Part shown: positions 23,630 through 32,955 of the stretch, piece after piece
Position numbering within the stretch: position 1 is the first letter of the stretch
How the letters are laid out: every line of letters begins with the position of its first letter
Notes under the pieces: generated by a model
Database searches by the model: none
What the model was told of the DNA's origin: nothing
The model's input: only the letters and a program-made list of their open reading frames with translations
Source: JBBIWA01 sp037439425
GTDB taxonomy: Bacteria; Acidobacteriota; Blastocatellia; RBC074
NCBI GenBank assembly: GCA_037439425.1
Contig: JBBIWA010000067.1
Coordinates: 1 to 32,955 of the forward strand
Reading direction: 5' to 3'
DNA: 32,955 bases
Translations under genes and position numbers: made by a program

Positions 23630-25033
23630 ATGGGTTTCGAGATCGATGTTGACGGGAGCACGACGGCCGGGATGGTGATGCGCTCCACGGGGCTGGCAAC
23701 CGACCTCTACGAGCTGACGATGGCGGCAGCTTACCACGCCAACGAGCGGCACGAGCGTGCCAGTTTTGAACTCTTCGTTCGCAAGCTGCCGCCGGAGCGC
23801 TCATACCTGATTGTAGCCGGGCTGGAGCAGGCGCTCGAGTATCTGCGCGCGCTCAGCTTCAGAGCGGAAGAGATTGACTATCTGCGCCGCTTGCCTGCCT
23901 TTGCGCGCGTCGCGCCCGAGTTCTTCGATTACCTGCGCGACTTTCGCTTCAGGGGCGACGTTTGGGCGATGCCTGAAGGCACGGTAGCTTTTGCCGGCGA
24001 GCCGCTGCTGCGCGTCACTGCGCCATTGATCGAAGCGCAAATCGTCGAGACCTATTTGCTGTCAACGATCAACTTTCAGACGATGATCGCGACCAAAGCC
24101 TCCCGCGTGGTTGAGGCGGCCCAAGGGCGCGGCGTGATCGAATTTGGCGGGCGGCGCGCGCACGGCATGGAAGCGGCGCTGTATGCGGCGCGCGCAGCTT
24201 TCATCGGGGGCTGCATCGGCACCTCGAACGTTGAAGCGGGGCGACTCTTTGACATCCCTGTCTACGGCACAGCGGCCCATTCGTGGACGATGGCTTTCGA
24301 GCGCGAGATTGATGCTTTCCGGGCTTACTATCGCGTCTTCCCCGAAAGCACGACGCTACTGCTAGACACTTACGATACGATCTCGGCAGCGCACCTGGCC
24401 ACGGAGTTCGGGCCGAATTTGCGCGGAGTGCGGCTCGACAGCGGCGATCTGGTTGGACTCTCGAAGCAGGTCAGAGCGATACTGGATAAGGCCGGGATGA
24501 AGGAGACTAAAATCCTGGCCAGCGGTGATCTCAACGAATATAAAATCACAGAGCTGCTGGCAGCCGGAGCGCAAATTGATCTCTTCGGCGTAGGCACTGA
24601 TCTTTCAACCTCGCGCGATGCTCCAGCACTGGGCGGAGTCTACAAGCTAGTTGAGCTCGAGCTTGATCATCGCGCTGAACCGAAGATGAAGCTCAGTCGA
24701 GACAAAGCGAGCTATCCGTTCCGCAAGCAGGTCTGGCGCGCCTGTGATAGCCAGGGCAACTTCACAGAAGATCTAATCGCTGCGGCTTATGAGACAGAAA
24801 GCGAGCTTGAAACCAACCGCCAGGCGCTGCTGATTCCCGTGATGCGCCAGGGTGAGATCATCGCGCCGCTGCCCGGCTTACACCATGTGCAGCAGCGCGC
24901 GCTAAAGCAACTGGCGCGCTTGCCTGCGCCATACAAGACGCTCACCGGGGCTGAAGCCTTCCCTGTGCGCTACAGCCCGGAGCTGGAACGCAGGCGGCAA
25001 GAGATGGCCAGCGAGCTTGAGCGCAAACATTGA
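23630..25033 (+). CDS. pncB: Nicotinate phosphoribosyltransferase PncB
   Basis: Salvage enzyme that joins nicotinate and PRPP to nicotinate mononucleotide, 467 residues from this start. Typical segments: STGLATDLYELTMAAAY near the N-terminus, STINFQTMIATKASRVVEAA, EFGGRRAHG, GTAAHSWTMAFE with the conserved His, GVRLDSGDL, and GVGTDLSTSRDAPALGGVYKLVE. The start is uncertain: GTG 23621, ATG 23630 (with AAGGTG upstream) and ATG 23672 are in frame, and the family homology begins only after 23672. First gene of the operon, with promoter and operator immediately upstream; 15 bp before the macro gene. Confidence 0.92.
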   Translation: MGFEIDVDGSTTAGMVMRSTGLATDLYELTMAAAYHANERHERASFELFVRKLPPERSYLIVAGLEQALEYLRALSFRAEEIDYLRRLPAFARVAPEFFDYLRDFRFRGDVWAMPEGTVAFAGEPLLRVTAPLIEAQIVETYLLSTINFQTMIATKASRVVEAAQGRGVIEFGGRRAHGMEAALYAARAAFIGGCIGTSNVEAGRLFDIPVYGTAAHSWTMAFEREIDAFRAYYRVFPESTTLLLDTYDTISAAHLATEFGPNLRGVRLDSGDLVGLSKQVRAILDKAGMKETKILASGDLNEYKITELLAAGAQIDLFGVGTDLSTSRDAPALGGVYKLVELELDHRAEPKMKLSRDKASYPFRKQVWRACDSQGNFTEDLIAAAYETESELETNRQALLIPVMRQGEIIAPLPGLHHVQQRALKQLARLPAPYKTLTGAEAFPVRYSPELERRRQEMASELERKH

Positions 25034-25048
25034 ACGGGAGTTCAGGAT

Positions 25049-25603
25049 ATGGACATCGAAATTCGACAAGGAGACATCACCGAGCAAGCGGACGTTGATG
25101 CTATCGTCAACGCGGCCAACACTGATCTGGTGCTGGGCGCGGGCGTGGCCGGCGCGATCCGGCGCAAGGGCGGCGACATCATTGATGAGGAAGGACGGCG
25201 TCAAGCGCCGATTCGCCTGGGTGAAGCGGCAGTGACTGGTGCAGGCCGTCTGCCCAACAAATACGTGATCCACGCGGCAGCGATGGGTTATCGGCCCGAA
25301 GATCAAGCTGTGCCCAAAAAACCGGGCACTGCTTCCAGCGCCGAAATCATTCACCAGGCGACCACCAACAGTCTGCGTCGCGCTGAGCAGTTGAAACTCA
25401 AATCAATCGCCTTTCCCGCCCTGGCAACCGGTGTGGCGCGTTTCCCGGTGGATGAATGCGCGCAGGTGATGATCAGCGCGGTGCGTGAGTACGGGGCCGC
25501 GCACCCGACAAGTAGCATCGAACGTGTGGTCTTTGTGCTCTTCAGTGAGAGCGATTACGCGATCTTCAAACAGGTCGCCGAAGCGAGAGGTAAAGAGTTA
25601 TGA
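25049..25603 (+). CDS. Macro-domain (ADP-ribose-binding) protein
   Basis: A 184-residue single macro domain. The ligand-binding elements are visible: GDITEQADVDAIVNAANTDL (residues 8-27, with the Asp and the NAAN strand), LGAGVAGAIRRKGG (the glycine-rich loop), VIHAAAMG, and FPALATGVARFPVDECA for the second loop. It should bind ADP-ribose and may hydrolyse O-acetyl-ADP-ribose or remove ADP-ribose from proteins. The stop overlaps the start of the nicotinamidase gene (ATGA, 25600-25603), which implies translational coupling. Placement between two NAD-salvage enzymes and an ADP-ribose-responsive regulator suggests it tunes ADP-ribose levels; this link is inference. Confidence 0.9.
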   Translation: MDIEIRQGDITEQADVDAIVNAANTDLVLGAGVAGAIRRKGGDIIDEEGRRQAPIRLGEAAVTGAGRLPNKYVIHAAAMGYRPEDQAVPKKPGTASSAEIIHQATTNSLRRAEQLKLKSIAFPALATGVARFPVDECAQVMISAVREYGAAHPTSSIERVVFVLFSESDYAIFKQVAEARGKEL

Positions 25604-26235
25604 TCTTCTTCGACATTGATACACAGCACGATTTTATGGACCCTGACGGCGCGCTTTACGTGCGCGGCGCGGAGACGATCAACGCAAATCTCGAACGCCT
25701 GCTACGTGCAGCTGCCCGAGCCAGAATCAGCACCATTTCCTCAGCCGATGCGCACCGGCAGGATGATCCTGAATTTATGGATTTCCCACCGCACTGTGTA
25801 GCTGGCACTTACGGGGCCGAGCGCATCTTTCCCGATCTGCCCAATCTGCGACGGCGCGAAATCCCGGTCGGGGCTGCGCCCGAACCCGAAGCGAAGATCG
25901 AGCCAGCGACACACTACCTGGTGAAGAAGCAAACCTTCGACGTCTTCTCCAATCCCTGGCTCGAAGCGCTGCGGCAGGGCGGAGCATTCAAAGGCGAGCA
26001 GTGCGTGGTCTTCGGGGTGGCGACTGATTACTGTGTGCGCGCAGCCGCCCTCAGTCTCGCTGCTGCTAATGCCCGCGTGCTGGTGGTAGAAGATGCCGTG
26101 CGCGGCGTGGCGCCGGACTCTACGGCCAGGGCGATGGAAGAACTGCAAGCAGCCGGAGTTGAGCTGACCACTACGGACAAGGTGTTGCAGTCCCTGTTCC
26201 AGGCAGGCGAAGCGCACCGGGCTGCCGAAAGCTGA
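25600..26235 (+). CDS. pncA: Nicotinamidase (isochorismatase-fold)
   Basis: A 211-residue cysteine hydrolase that should convert nicotinamide to nicotinate for PncB. Catalytic triad candidates: D7 in FFDIDTQHDF, K109/K110 in YLVKKQTFDVF and C145 in GVATDYCVRAAA. The metal site DxH...H is present as SADAH (D50, H52) and PPH (H65). Isochorismatase-like hydrolases have broad substrates, but metal ligands and the operon context favour nicotinamidase. Start overlaps the macro gene stop by 4 bp. Confidence 0.85.
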   Translation: MIFFDIDTQHDFMDPDGALYVRGAETINANLERLLRAAARARISTISSADAHRQDDPEFMDFPPHCVAGTYGAERIFPDLPNLRRREIPVGAAPEPEAKIEPATHYLVKKQTFDVFSNPWLEALRQGGAFKGEQCVVFGVATDYCVRAAALSLAAANARVLVVEDAVRGVAPDSTARAMEELQAAGVELTTTDKVLQSLFQAGEAHRAAES

Positions 26236-26272
26236 GATTTCAAATTGAGGGGAGTTGACTGAAGTAGCACTG

Positions 26273-26926
26273 ATGAGCAAACGCAAGGACTATCCACGAC
26301 CGCTGGTGACAGTTGATGTCGTGATCTTCACGATTGCCGAGAATGATCTTCGGGTGCTGCTCATCCGCCGCAAGCAGGAGCCATTCAAAGGGCGATGGGC
26401 GCTGCCAGGTGGTTTTGTCGAGATTGACGAATCACTCGACACAGCGGCTGCGCGCGAACTGGAAGAAGAGGTTGGAGTTAAGGACGTCTACCTGGAACAG
26501 CTCTACACTTTCGGCGATCCGAAGCGCGATCCGCGTGGCCGCGTCATCAGCGTGGCCTACTTCGCCCTGGTAGATGCTGAACGCCAACGCATCAAAGCCG
26601 CTTCAGATGCCGCCGATGCTGCCTGGCACTCGGTTTTCAAATTGCCACGACTCGCCTTCGACCACAAAAAGATTCTCGATACGGCCCTCTGGCGGCTGCG
26701 CAACAAACTGGAGTGGACCACTGTCGGTTACGAGCTATTACCACAGAAGTTCACCCTCTCCGAATTGCAGCGCGTTTACGAAATCATCCTCCAGCGCCCG
26801 GTCGACAAGCGTAACTTCCGCAAAAAGATTTTAGCGCAAGGCCAGATCCGCGAACTCAACGAGACGCGCGCCGACGGCGCTCATCGTCCAGCGAAGCTTT
26901 ATGCTTTCTGCAAGAGCACCCGATGA
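26273..26926 (+). CDS. nrtR: NrtR-type Nudix transcriptional regulator of NAD metabolism
   Basis: A 217-residue repressor. The N-terminal Nudix domain (about 10-150) would sense ADP-ribose and the C-terminal winged-helix (from about FTLSELQRVYEIILQRPVDK) binds DNA; RNFRKKILAQGQI is the expected recognition area. The Nudix box is complete: G47-x5-E53-x7-R61-E62-L-x-E65-E66-x-G68, so hydrolase activity may remain, while many NrtR proteins have lost it. The start at 26273 has a GAGGGGAG 18 nt upstream; TTG 26255 abuts it, so the start is not certain. Last gene of the operon and the likely ligand of the 23599-23619 operator. Confidence 0.88.
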   Translation: MSKRKDYPRPLVTVDVVIFTIAENDLRVLLIRRKQEPFKGRWALPGGFVEIDESLDTAAARELEEEVGVKDVYLEQLYTFGDPKRDPRGRVISVAYFALVDAERQRIKAASDAADAAWHSVFKLPRLAFDHKKILDTALWRLRNKLEWTTVGYELLPQKFTLSELQRVYEIILQRPVDKRNFRKKILAQGQIRELNETRADGAHRPAKLYAFCKSTR

Positions 26927-26997
26927 ATCGCCACTTCGTCAGTTGCCAGCCATCAGTGGTCCGTGGCAAAAAAGATCATCCTGGCAAGTCTGATTGC

Positions 26998-27200
26998 TTA
27001 TTGGCTCTCATCAGAGAACTTTCGTAAGCCTCTGTCTTTGCTCAGCCGCGTGAGCAGGCCGCCGAGCCGATTGTCGTGGAACTCTCGAGGGACGATCACT
27101 TGGCCTGTGACCCTGGCGATCACTTCCTGATGGCGCTCCAGCCAGGCTTCAACATTGTACTTGGTCGCCACGGGTGATGATAAAAGCCAGCCAAATGGTC
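26998..27200 (-). pseudogene. Fragment of a DDE-type transposase N-terminus
   Basis: The minus-strand frame reads KYNVEAWLERHQEVIARVTG, then QVIVPREFHDNRLGGLLTRL, stopping at TAA 26998-27000. The D-(D/N)-RL-xxLL-xxL helix resembles the N-terminal part of IS1634/DUF4277-like transposases. There is no start codon with a Shine-Dalgarno and no catalytic domain. The remainder of the gap 26927-27722 holds a 22-bp direct repeat and a large hairpin, no gene. Confidence 0.35.
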
Positions 27201-27348
27201 ATCATCCATCCGCCGCTCAGGCCTGGAGGCAAAGCGTGATCCTCAGCAGGCCGAGAACCGGCGGAAGATCGTCCCAACGGTATGTGGTAAGTTTAGGCAG
27301 CTTGATTCAAGCCCCTAAACTTAACCCGAATGATTCAAAATCTCCTAC

Positions 27349-27399
27349 TTTCATTCCCAGGAAATTAAAGCTCATGGTTTCACTCTCAGGAAATTAAAG
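27349..27399 (+). repeat. 22-bp imperfect direct repeat
   Basis: TTTCATTCCCAGGAAATTAAAG-type units lie at 27349-27370 and 27378-27399, with 20 of 22 matches and a 29-bp period. It may be the end of a lost insertion element. Confidence 0.5.
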
Positions 27400-27624
27400 T
27401 TATACAGACGGATCGAGCTGGAAACCTCACCGGCGCTTCTGGCCTGCGGCGAGTAAGCAAGCTTTGACCTCACGCTTTAGAGAAGTTTTCATTTGGGTGT
27501 GAAGATACTCTCTACTGGTTACGATACTTCCTTGCGCGCAGCCGTAGCGCTGAATCAGCACCGCGCGTGGTGGCAAGCGGACTCTTCACTACAGATGCAA
27601 CCTGCTGTAAGTACTTCGGCAGAA

Positions 27625-27679
27625 GCAGTGTGTCAGTAGCCCGAAACCCACGCTAACGTTTGGGCTACCGACACACTGC
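27625..27679. repeat. Large hairpin between convergent genes
   Basis: The left arm (27625-27647) and right arm (27658-27679) pair over about 21 bases with one mismatch and one bulge; the loop is 10 nt. It begins GCAGTGTGTC and ends GACACACTGC. It sits between nrtR (plus) and the S9 peptidase (minus), and TTTTT follows at 27690-27694 on the plus strand, so it could act as a terminator, or be a small repeat. Confidence 0.55.
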
Positions 27680-27722
27680 GCTTGATACCTTTTTGCTGAT
27701 CAACCTGATTGCCGGATGGTGA

Positions 27723-29789
<2,067 letters not shown>

Positions 29790-29792
29790 AAG

Positions 29793-29942
29793 TCTCCTCC
29801 GAAATTCCTGGGTACGCACGCATCCTTGCGTGCCTATTTCCATCAAGCGAGCCGTGATCTTCAGACTAAGCACGCTCGCAAGCGTGCTTACCCAGGGTTT
29901 TATCATCTCTCCCGCGTCGCAGCGCGAGCTGAGTGACTCCTC
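29793..29942 (-). repeat. Dispersed palindromic repeat, copy 3
   Basis: On the minus strand it begins GAGGAGTCACTCAGC, carries GCACGCTTGCGAGCGTGC and the signature GCACGCAAGGATGCGTGC (29816-29833), and ends CCCAGGAATTTCGGAGGAG directly before the S9 peptidase start. Confidence 0.75.
29794..29800 (-). promoter_or_regulatory. Repeat-derived ribosome-binding site of the S9 peptidase
   Basis: GGAGGAG on the minus strand, 4 nt before the ATG at 29789. It is the terminal part of repeat copy 3. Confidence 0.6.
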
Positions 29943-30154
29943 AGAAGCTTCCAGGTTGGTATGCCGAAAGCGAATAATACACCTCAAACCGCACAAAAGC
30001 GGTCCGTTTTACCTGCAATTGGCCCTCGGCCGATCTGTCTTCAGGCCACGTCCTTCTTAGCCCTCAACTCTACCTCGTAGCCTAACTTCTCCTATCGCTT
30101 GATCAGATCTCTTTGCGTCCCCCCCCTTCCTATCCGGTCAAAGTACTCACTGCC
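29943..30154. other. Non-coding stretch, nothing recognised
   Basis: Between repeat copy 3 and the transposase fragment there is no ORF with similarity and no clear hairpin. A CCCCCCC tract lies at 30120-30126. Confidence 0.4.
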
Positions 30155-30403
30155 TCATTCCTTGCGCTGTAGGTTCAGTGTCTGTTTATCCCAGCCCTCT
30201 TCGGTGATCTAGCGGTTCAGACACGATTGATCGGTCGTCACCGCAAACTCGGCGTTGATCAGGCTCGCCGTCTTGCCTTCGGTCACCAGCAAGCCCGTCA
30301 GGTATTGGCCCAGGTGGCGGTAGGCTGGTTCATTATTAAGCAGGTCACCAAAGTCTTTCAGCGCCTGCTCTACTATGATCGGAAACTCGATGATGCCTGG
30401 CAT
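30155..30403 (-). pseudogene. N-terminal fragment of an IS701-like transposase
   Basis: Starting at an ATG (30403) with an AAGGAGG Shine-Dalgarno, the frame encodes IEFPIIVEQALKDFGDLL, YRHLGQYLTGLLVTEGKT, and INAEFAVTTDQSCLNR, then TAG at 30209-30211. After the stop, ITEEGWDKQTLNLQR continues in the same frame. This matches the start of IS701-type transposases, where a Trp (TGG) is expected at the stop, so TGG to TAG is likely. The catalytic domain is missing. Dead remnant. Confidence 0.55.
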
Positions 30404-30485
30404 AGACTACCTCCTTCTGCATACGCTATGCTGGATTCAACACCCTTTTCGCAGTTTGCAAAAGTCCAGTAGCTACTAAAAGCCT

Positions 30486-30553
30486 AACTAACCGCTTCTC
30501 CCCCTTCTCCCCGAAGGGCGAGCTGTCATAGTCAGGGGCGAACTAACCGCTTC
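30486..30553. repeat. 13-bp direct repeat at the histidine kinase gene end
   Basis: AACTAACCGCTTC is at 30486-30498 and 30541-30553; the second copy lies in the last codons of the kinase gene. Confidence 0.5.
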
Positions 30554-32529
30554 GCCCTACATTCTGCTTGCACTCTTTCCCCGGTTGGCAGCCTGATGGT
30601 GAAAGTAGTTCCTTTCTCCGGTTCAGAGTGAACCGCGATCGTCCCGCCGTGATCGTGAATCGTTTTGCGTGTGATGGCCAGACCCAGACCCGTGCCCGTG
30701 GCGCGCGTGGTGAAGAAGGGATCGAAGACCCGGCTCAAATTTTCAGCCAGGATGCCTGTGCCTGTGTCGCTGATGATGATTTGTAGCTCTTGATGCTTCT
30801 TGGTTGCTGAACTGTTCGGCAGGGGTTCAATCGCGATGCGCACTTGCCCGCCTGCCGGTGTATGCTGCAGCGCATTATCCAGCAGGTTGGCGAAGGCCTT
30901 GTGCATCTTGTGCCGATCGAAGCGCAGACTCGGGACCCCAGCCGGACAATCGAAAGTGAGCGTCACTCCTCTTTGGTGCGCCTGCTCGCTGAACTGATCC
31001 ATCGCGTTGCGGATCACATTGCCGAGGTCTGCCGGCTCCTCATCCAGCCAGATAGGGCGGCTGTGTTCGAGCAACTGTTCCATGAGATAGTTGAGCCGCT
31101 CAGCTTCCGCTTTGACCACTTCCAGATAAGGCTGCACCGTTTCGCGATCGGATAGCCGCCGGGAGAGCGCGCTCAGGGTGGTGGTGATATCAAACAGTGG
31201 ATTGCGAACCTCGTGCGCCAAGCCAGCCACCAGTTCGCCAATGGCTGCCAGTCGCTCAGAAAGAACCAACTGTTCGGCTAGGCGTTTCTGTTCAGTGATG
31301 TCTTTGACGATGCCCAGATGATAATGATTGGCCTGATCGGTTACTACCCGGACGCTCAGGCGCGCCGGGACCGCTTCTCCAGAGCGGCGGCGCAATCTGC
31401 ATTCGACATCGAGTGCCTGCCCACAAGCAGTCAGCTCTTCCCGCAGTTGCTGCGCGGCCGTCTGATCCATCAATAGATCGTGCATCAGGTTGGCACCGAG
31501 CAGCTCTTCCGGGCCGCGATAGCCAAGCATCGCTACCAGCGCTGGATTGACAGTGACTAATTGCCCGTCAGTCGTGCTGCGATAAAGCCCGTCGAGCGTG
31601 CTCTCGAAGATCTGCCGGTAGCACTCTTCTGATTCGCGGAGCTGCTCAAAGAGTTGCGCCTGGAAGAGCAAGTGCGCGGCCTGGGAAGCAAAGACCATAG
31701 CCAGCCGCTTGTCTTCTTCCAGGAAGCCACCTTGCTTGTTCATTATCTCCAGTGTGCCCAGCGCGCGGTTGCCGGCCAGCAGTGGAACAGCCAGCACTGT
31801 GCGCACGCCGAGCAGTTCTGTGACGCTTTTGCTGATCAACGGATCGGTCTGCACCTGATTGGTCAGATATGCTTCACCCGTCTTGAAGACTTGTGTCGCC
31901 AGGTTCTGCTCATCAAGACGCGCGCGCAGCAGGCGCAAATGTTCGTCACTCACTCCACAAGCGGGCAGTTGCGCCTGGAGGGAGCGGTCGCGCTCGTCGT
32001 AAAGCAGAATGAGACACATCTCAGCCCGCAGCAGCCGCGCCACCTTGTGCGTCAGCAGCTCGCAGACCTGACTCACCTCAGTGCCACTGCCCATCATCAG
32101 CGAGATGTGATAAAGACCGCTCAGCCATTCGATCTCCCGGCGCAGATACTGCGCGGCTTCATTAAAAACTCGCGCCAGTTGCCCAACCTCATCGCGGCTG
32201 CGTGTCTGGACCGGCTCAAAGACAGCTCCAGCGACGAGGCAATGGGCCAGCCCTTCCATGCGCCGCAGCGGCTGGAGGACGGTGCGGGACAGGATCAGGC
32301 CTGCTACCAGCATCGCCGCTAACGCGCTGAGGATGGCCGCGCCTGCGGCGAGCTGAATCATTCTTAACTGCCCCGGAGCGAGCTTCAGCGCCAGTGCAAC
32401 ACCGTATCCGCCAAGCAGCACAGCGACAAGCAGCAGGGAAGCAAGCAGCAATTTCCCGAACACGCTTCGACGCGGGTTGATCAGCCTCCAGAAGGATCTC
32501 CGAGCAACAACCTGGCTTCGACTTTCCAT
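30532..32529 (-). CDS. Membrane sensor histidine kinase (HAMP-GAF-PAS-HisKA-HATPase)
   Basis: A 665-residue two-component sensor. Two transmembrane helices (about 27-49 and 57-81) with almost no periplasmic loop; a HAMP domain (about 80-135); a GAF domain (about 145-290); a PAS domain (about 300-415, ending in VKDITEQKRLAEQL); HisKA with phospho-His H439 in GLAHEVRNPL; and HATPase_c with N box NLLDNALQHT, G1 DTGTGI, F box FDPFFTT and G2 GTGLGLAI. The signal is likely cytoplasmic or membrane-derived. No response regulator gene is adjacent, so it is an orphan in this window. The Shine-Dalgarno AGGAGAGGAG abuts the start. Confidence 0.92.
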   Translation of the reverse strand: MESRSQVVARRSFWRLINPRRSVFGKLLLASLLLVAVLLGGYGVALALKLAPGQLRMIQLAAGAAILSALAAMLVAGLILSRTVLQPLRRMEGLAHCLVAGAVFEPVQTRSRDEVGQLARVFNEAAQYLRREIEWLSGLYHISLMMGSGTEVSQVCELLTHKVARLLRAEMCLILLYDERDRSLQAQLPACGVSDEHLRLLRARLDEQNLATQVFKTGEAYLTNQVQTDPLISKSVTELLGVRTVLAVPLLAGNRALGTLEIMNKQGGFLEEDKRLAMVFASQAAHLLFQAQLFEQLRESEECYRQIFESTLDGLYRSTTDGQLVTVNPALVAMLGYRGPEELLGANLMHDLLMDQTAAQQLREELTACGQALDVECRLRRRSGEAVPARLSVRVVTDQANHYHLGIVKDITEQKRLAEQLVLSERLAAIGELVAGLAHEVRNPLFDITTTLSALSRRLSDRETVQPYLEVVKAEAERLNYLMEQLLEHSRPIWLDEEPADLGNVIRNAMDQFSEQAHQRGVTLTFDCPAGVPSLRFDRHKMHKAFANLLDNALQHTPAGGQVRIAIEPLPNSSATKKHQELQIIISDTGTGILAENLSRVFDPFFTTRATGTGLGLAITRKTIHDHGGTIAVHSEPEKGTTFTIRLPTGERVQAECRAKRLVRP

Positions 32530-32706
32530 CTCCTCTCCTGATCGAGATGAAAACGCTCTCGCAATCTTCGACAGCGATCCCGCTGACGTTCAGAATAAAG
32601 TCCGTCAACCAATGCAGCAAGGGTAACACGTAACCGTAGCGGGGGCTACTGGTTTGGACTGGTGAAGCCAGCGAAGTTTTACAGCCGTGTTCAATTGAGT
32701 GTTCGA

Positions 32707-32820
32707 GAGGAGTCATTCACGTCGCGCTGCGACGCGGAAGAGACGATCAAACCCTCACGAGCGCACGCTGATCTAGCGTGCAAGATCTTCAGCCCCAATG
32801 AGCACGCAAGGATGCGTGCT
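32707..32820 (+). repeat. Dispersed palindromic repeat, copy 4
   Basis: It begins GAGGAGTCATTCACGTCGCG, shares GCGTGCAAGATCTTCAGCCC-like sequence with copy 1, and contains GCACGCAAGGATGCGTGC (32802-32819). It lies upstream of the divergent kinase gene. Confidence 0.75.
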
Positions 32821-32955
32821 CATTAGTTTCTACACAAATTGATCTTTGAAAACATGGTCATAGCCCCCCAAACCGAGCAGCTGCTGGAGCTGCGGGGCGA
32901 ACTGCTGAATCTGCGAGCGACCAAGTAGCGTTCGAGCGCGTCAATGATGGGGGAG
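32821..32955. other. Window end, no supported gene
   Basis: A 24-codon plus-strand ORF (32854-32928, ending LLELRGELLNLRATK) is too short to call and has no clear Shine-Dalgarno. The gap 32530-32706 before copy 4 also shows no gene. Confidence 0.35.

Noticed and set aside
30227..30472. 81-codon plus-strand ORF
   Set aside because: It is antisense to the transposase fragment, which has clear family-like residues and a Shine-Dalgarno.

Overview
The window looks like a chromosomal segment of an Acidobacteriota-type bacterium, possibly Blastocatellia. This rests on inference: secreted proteins, a caspase remnant and a VWFA-like leader of the kind I associate with that phylum, moderate-to-high GC, and dispersed GC-rich palindromic repeats. 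There is no rRNA or other marker to confirm it. No tRNA, rRNA or CRISPR array was seen.

Layout. (1) 1-5069: a GC-rich defence-island fragment. It holds the C-terminal part of a DUF1156-type DNA adenine methylase, a small GxxExxY protein sitting in a cassette bounded by 28-bp imperfect inverted repeats, and a DUF499-type AAA ATPase. (2) 5070-6242: gene decay, with a frameshifted HELGH membrane peptidase remnant and a frameshifted caspase-family remnant. (3) 6243-10868: a YacP-like NYN RNase, a bifunctional class A penicillin-binding protein, a broken secreted-protein leader truncated at an inverted repeat, and a periplasmic/lipoprotein-like protein whose N-terminus is encoded by a dispersed repeat. 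(4) 10869-13221: a TonB-receptor remnant and a processive family-2 glycosyltransferase behind a sigma70-like promoter. (5) 13361-17267: a decayed IS607-type element (tnpA/tnpB) directly upstream of a SERCA-like P-type ATPase. (6) 17667-21978, minus strand: ribD, ftsY, a fosmidomycin-resistance-like MFS transporter and a PuuD-type gamma-glutamyl hydrolase. (7) 22295-23548: a serpin lipoprotein. (8) 23571-26926: an NAD-salvage operon (pncB, macro-domain protein, nicotinamidase, nrtR) preceded by a palindrome with the GT-N7-AC core of NrtR operators. (9) 26927-32955: insertion-sequence fragments, a secreted S9 peptidase, a HAMP-GAF-PAS histidine kinase and repeats.

Functional picture. The clearest integrated system is the NAD operon. 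Nicotinamidase makes nicotinate and PncB converts it to nicotinate mononucleotide. The macro protein probably handles ADP-ribose derivatives. NrtR, an ADP-ribose-responsive repressor that here keeps a complete Nudix box, probably closes the loop at the 23599-23619 operator. The most unusual structural features are the GxxExxY cassette between the two defence genes, and a four-copy repeat family that has become part of one coding sequence and supplies the ribosome-binding site of another gene.
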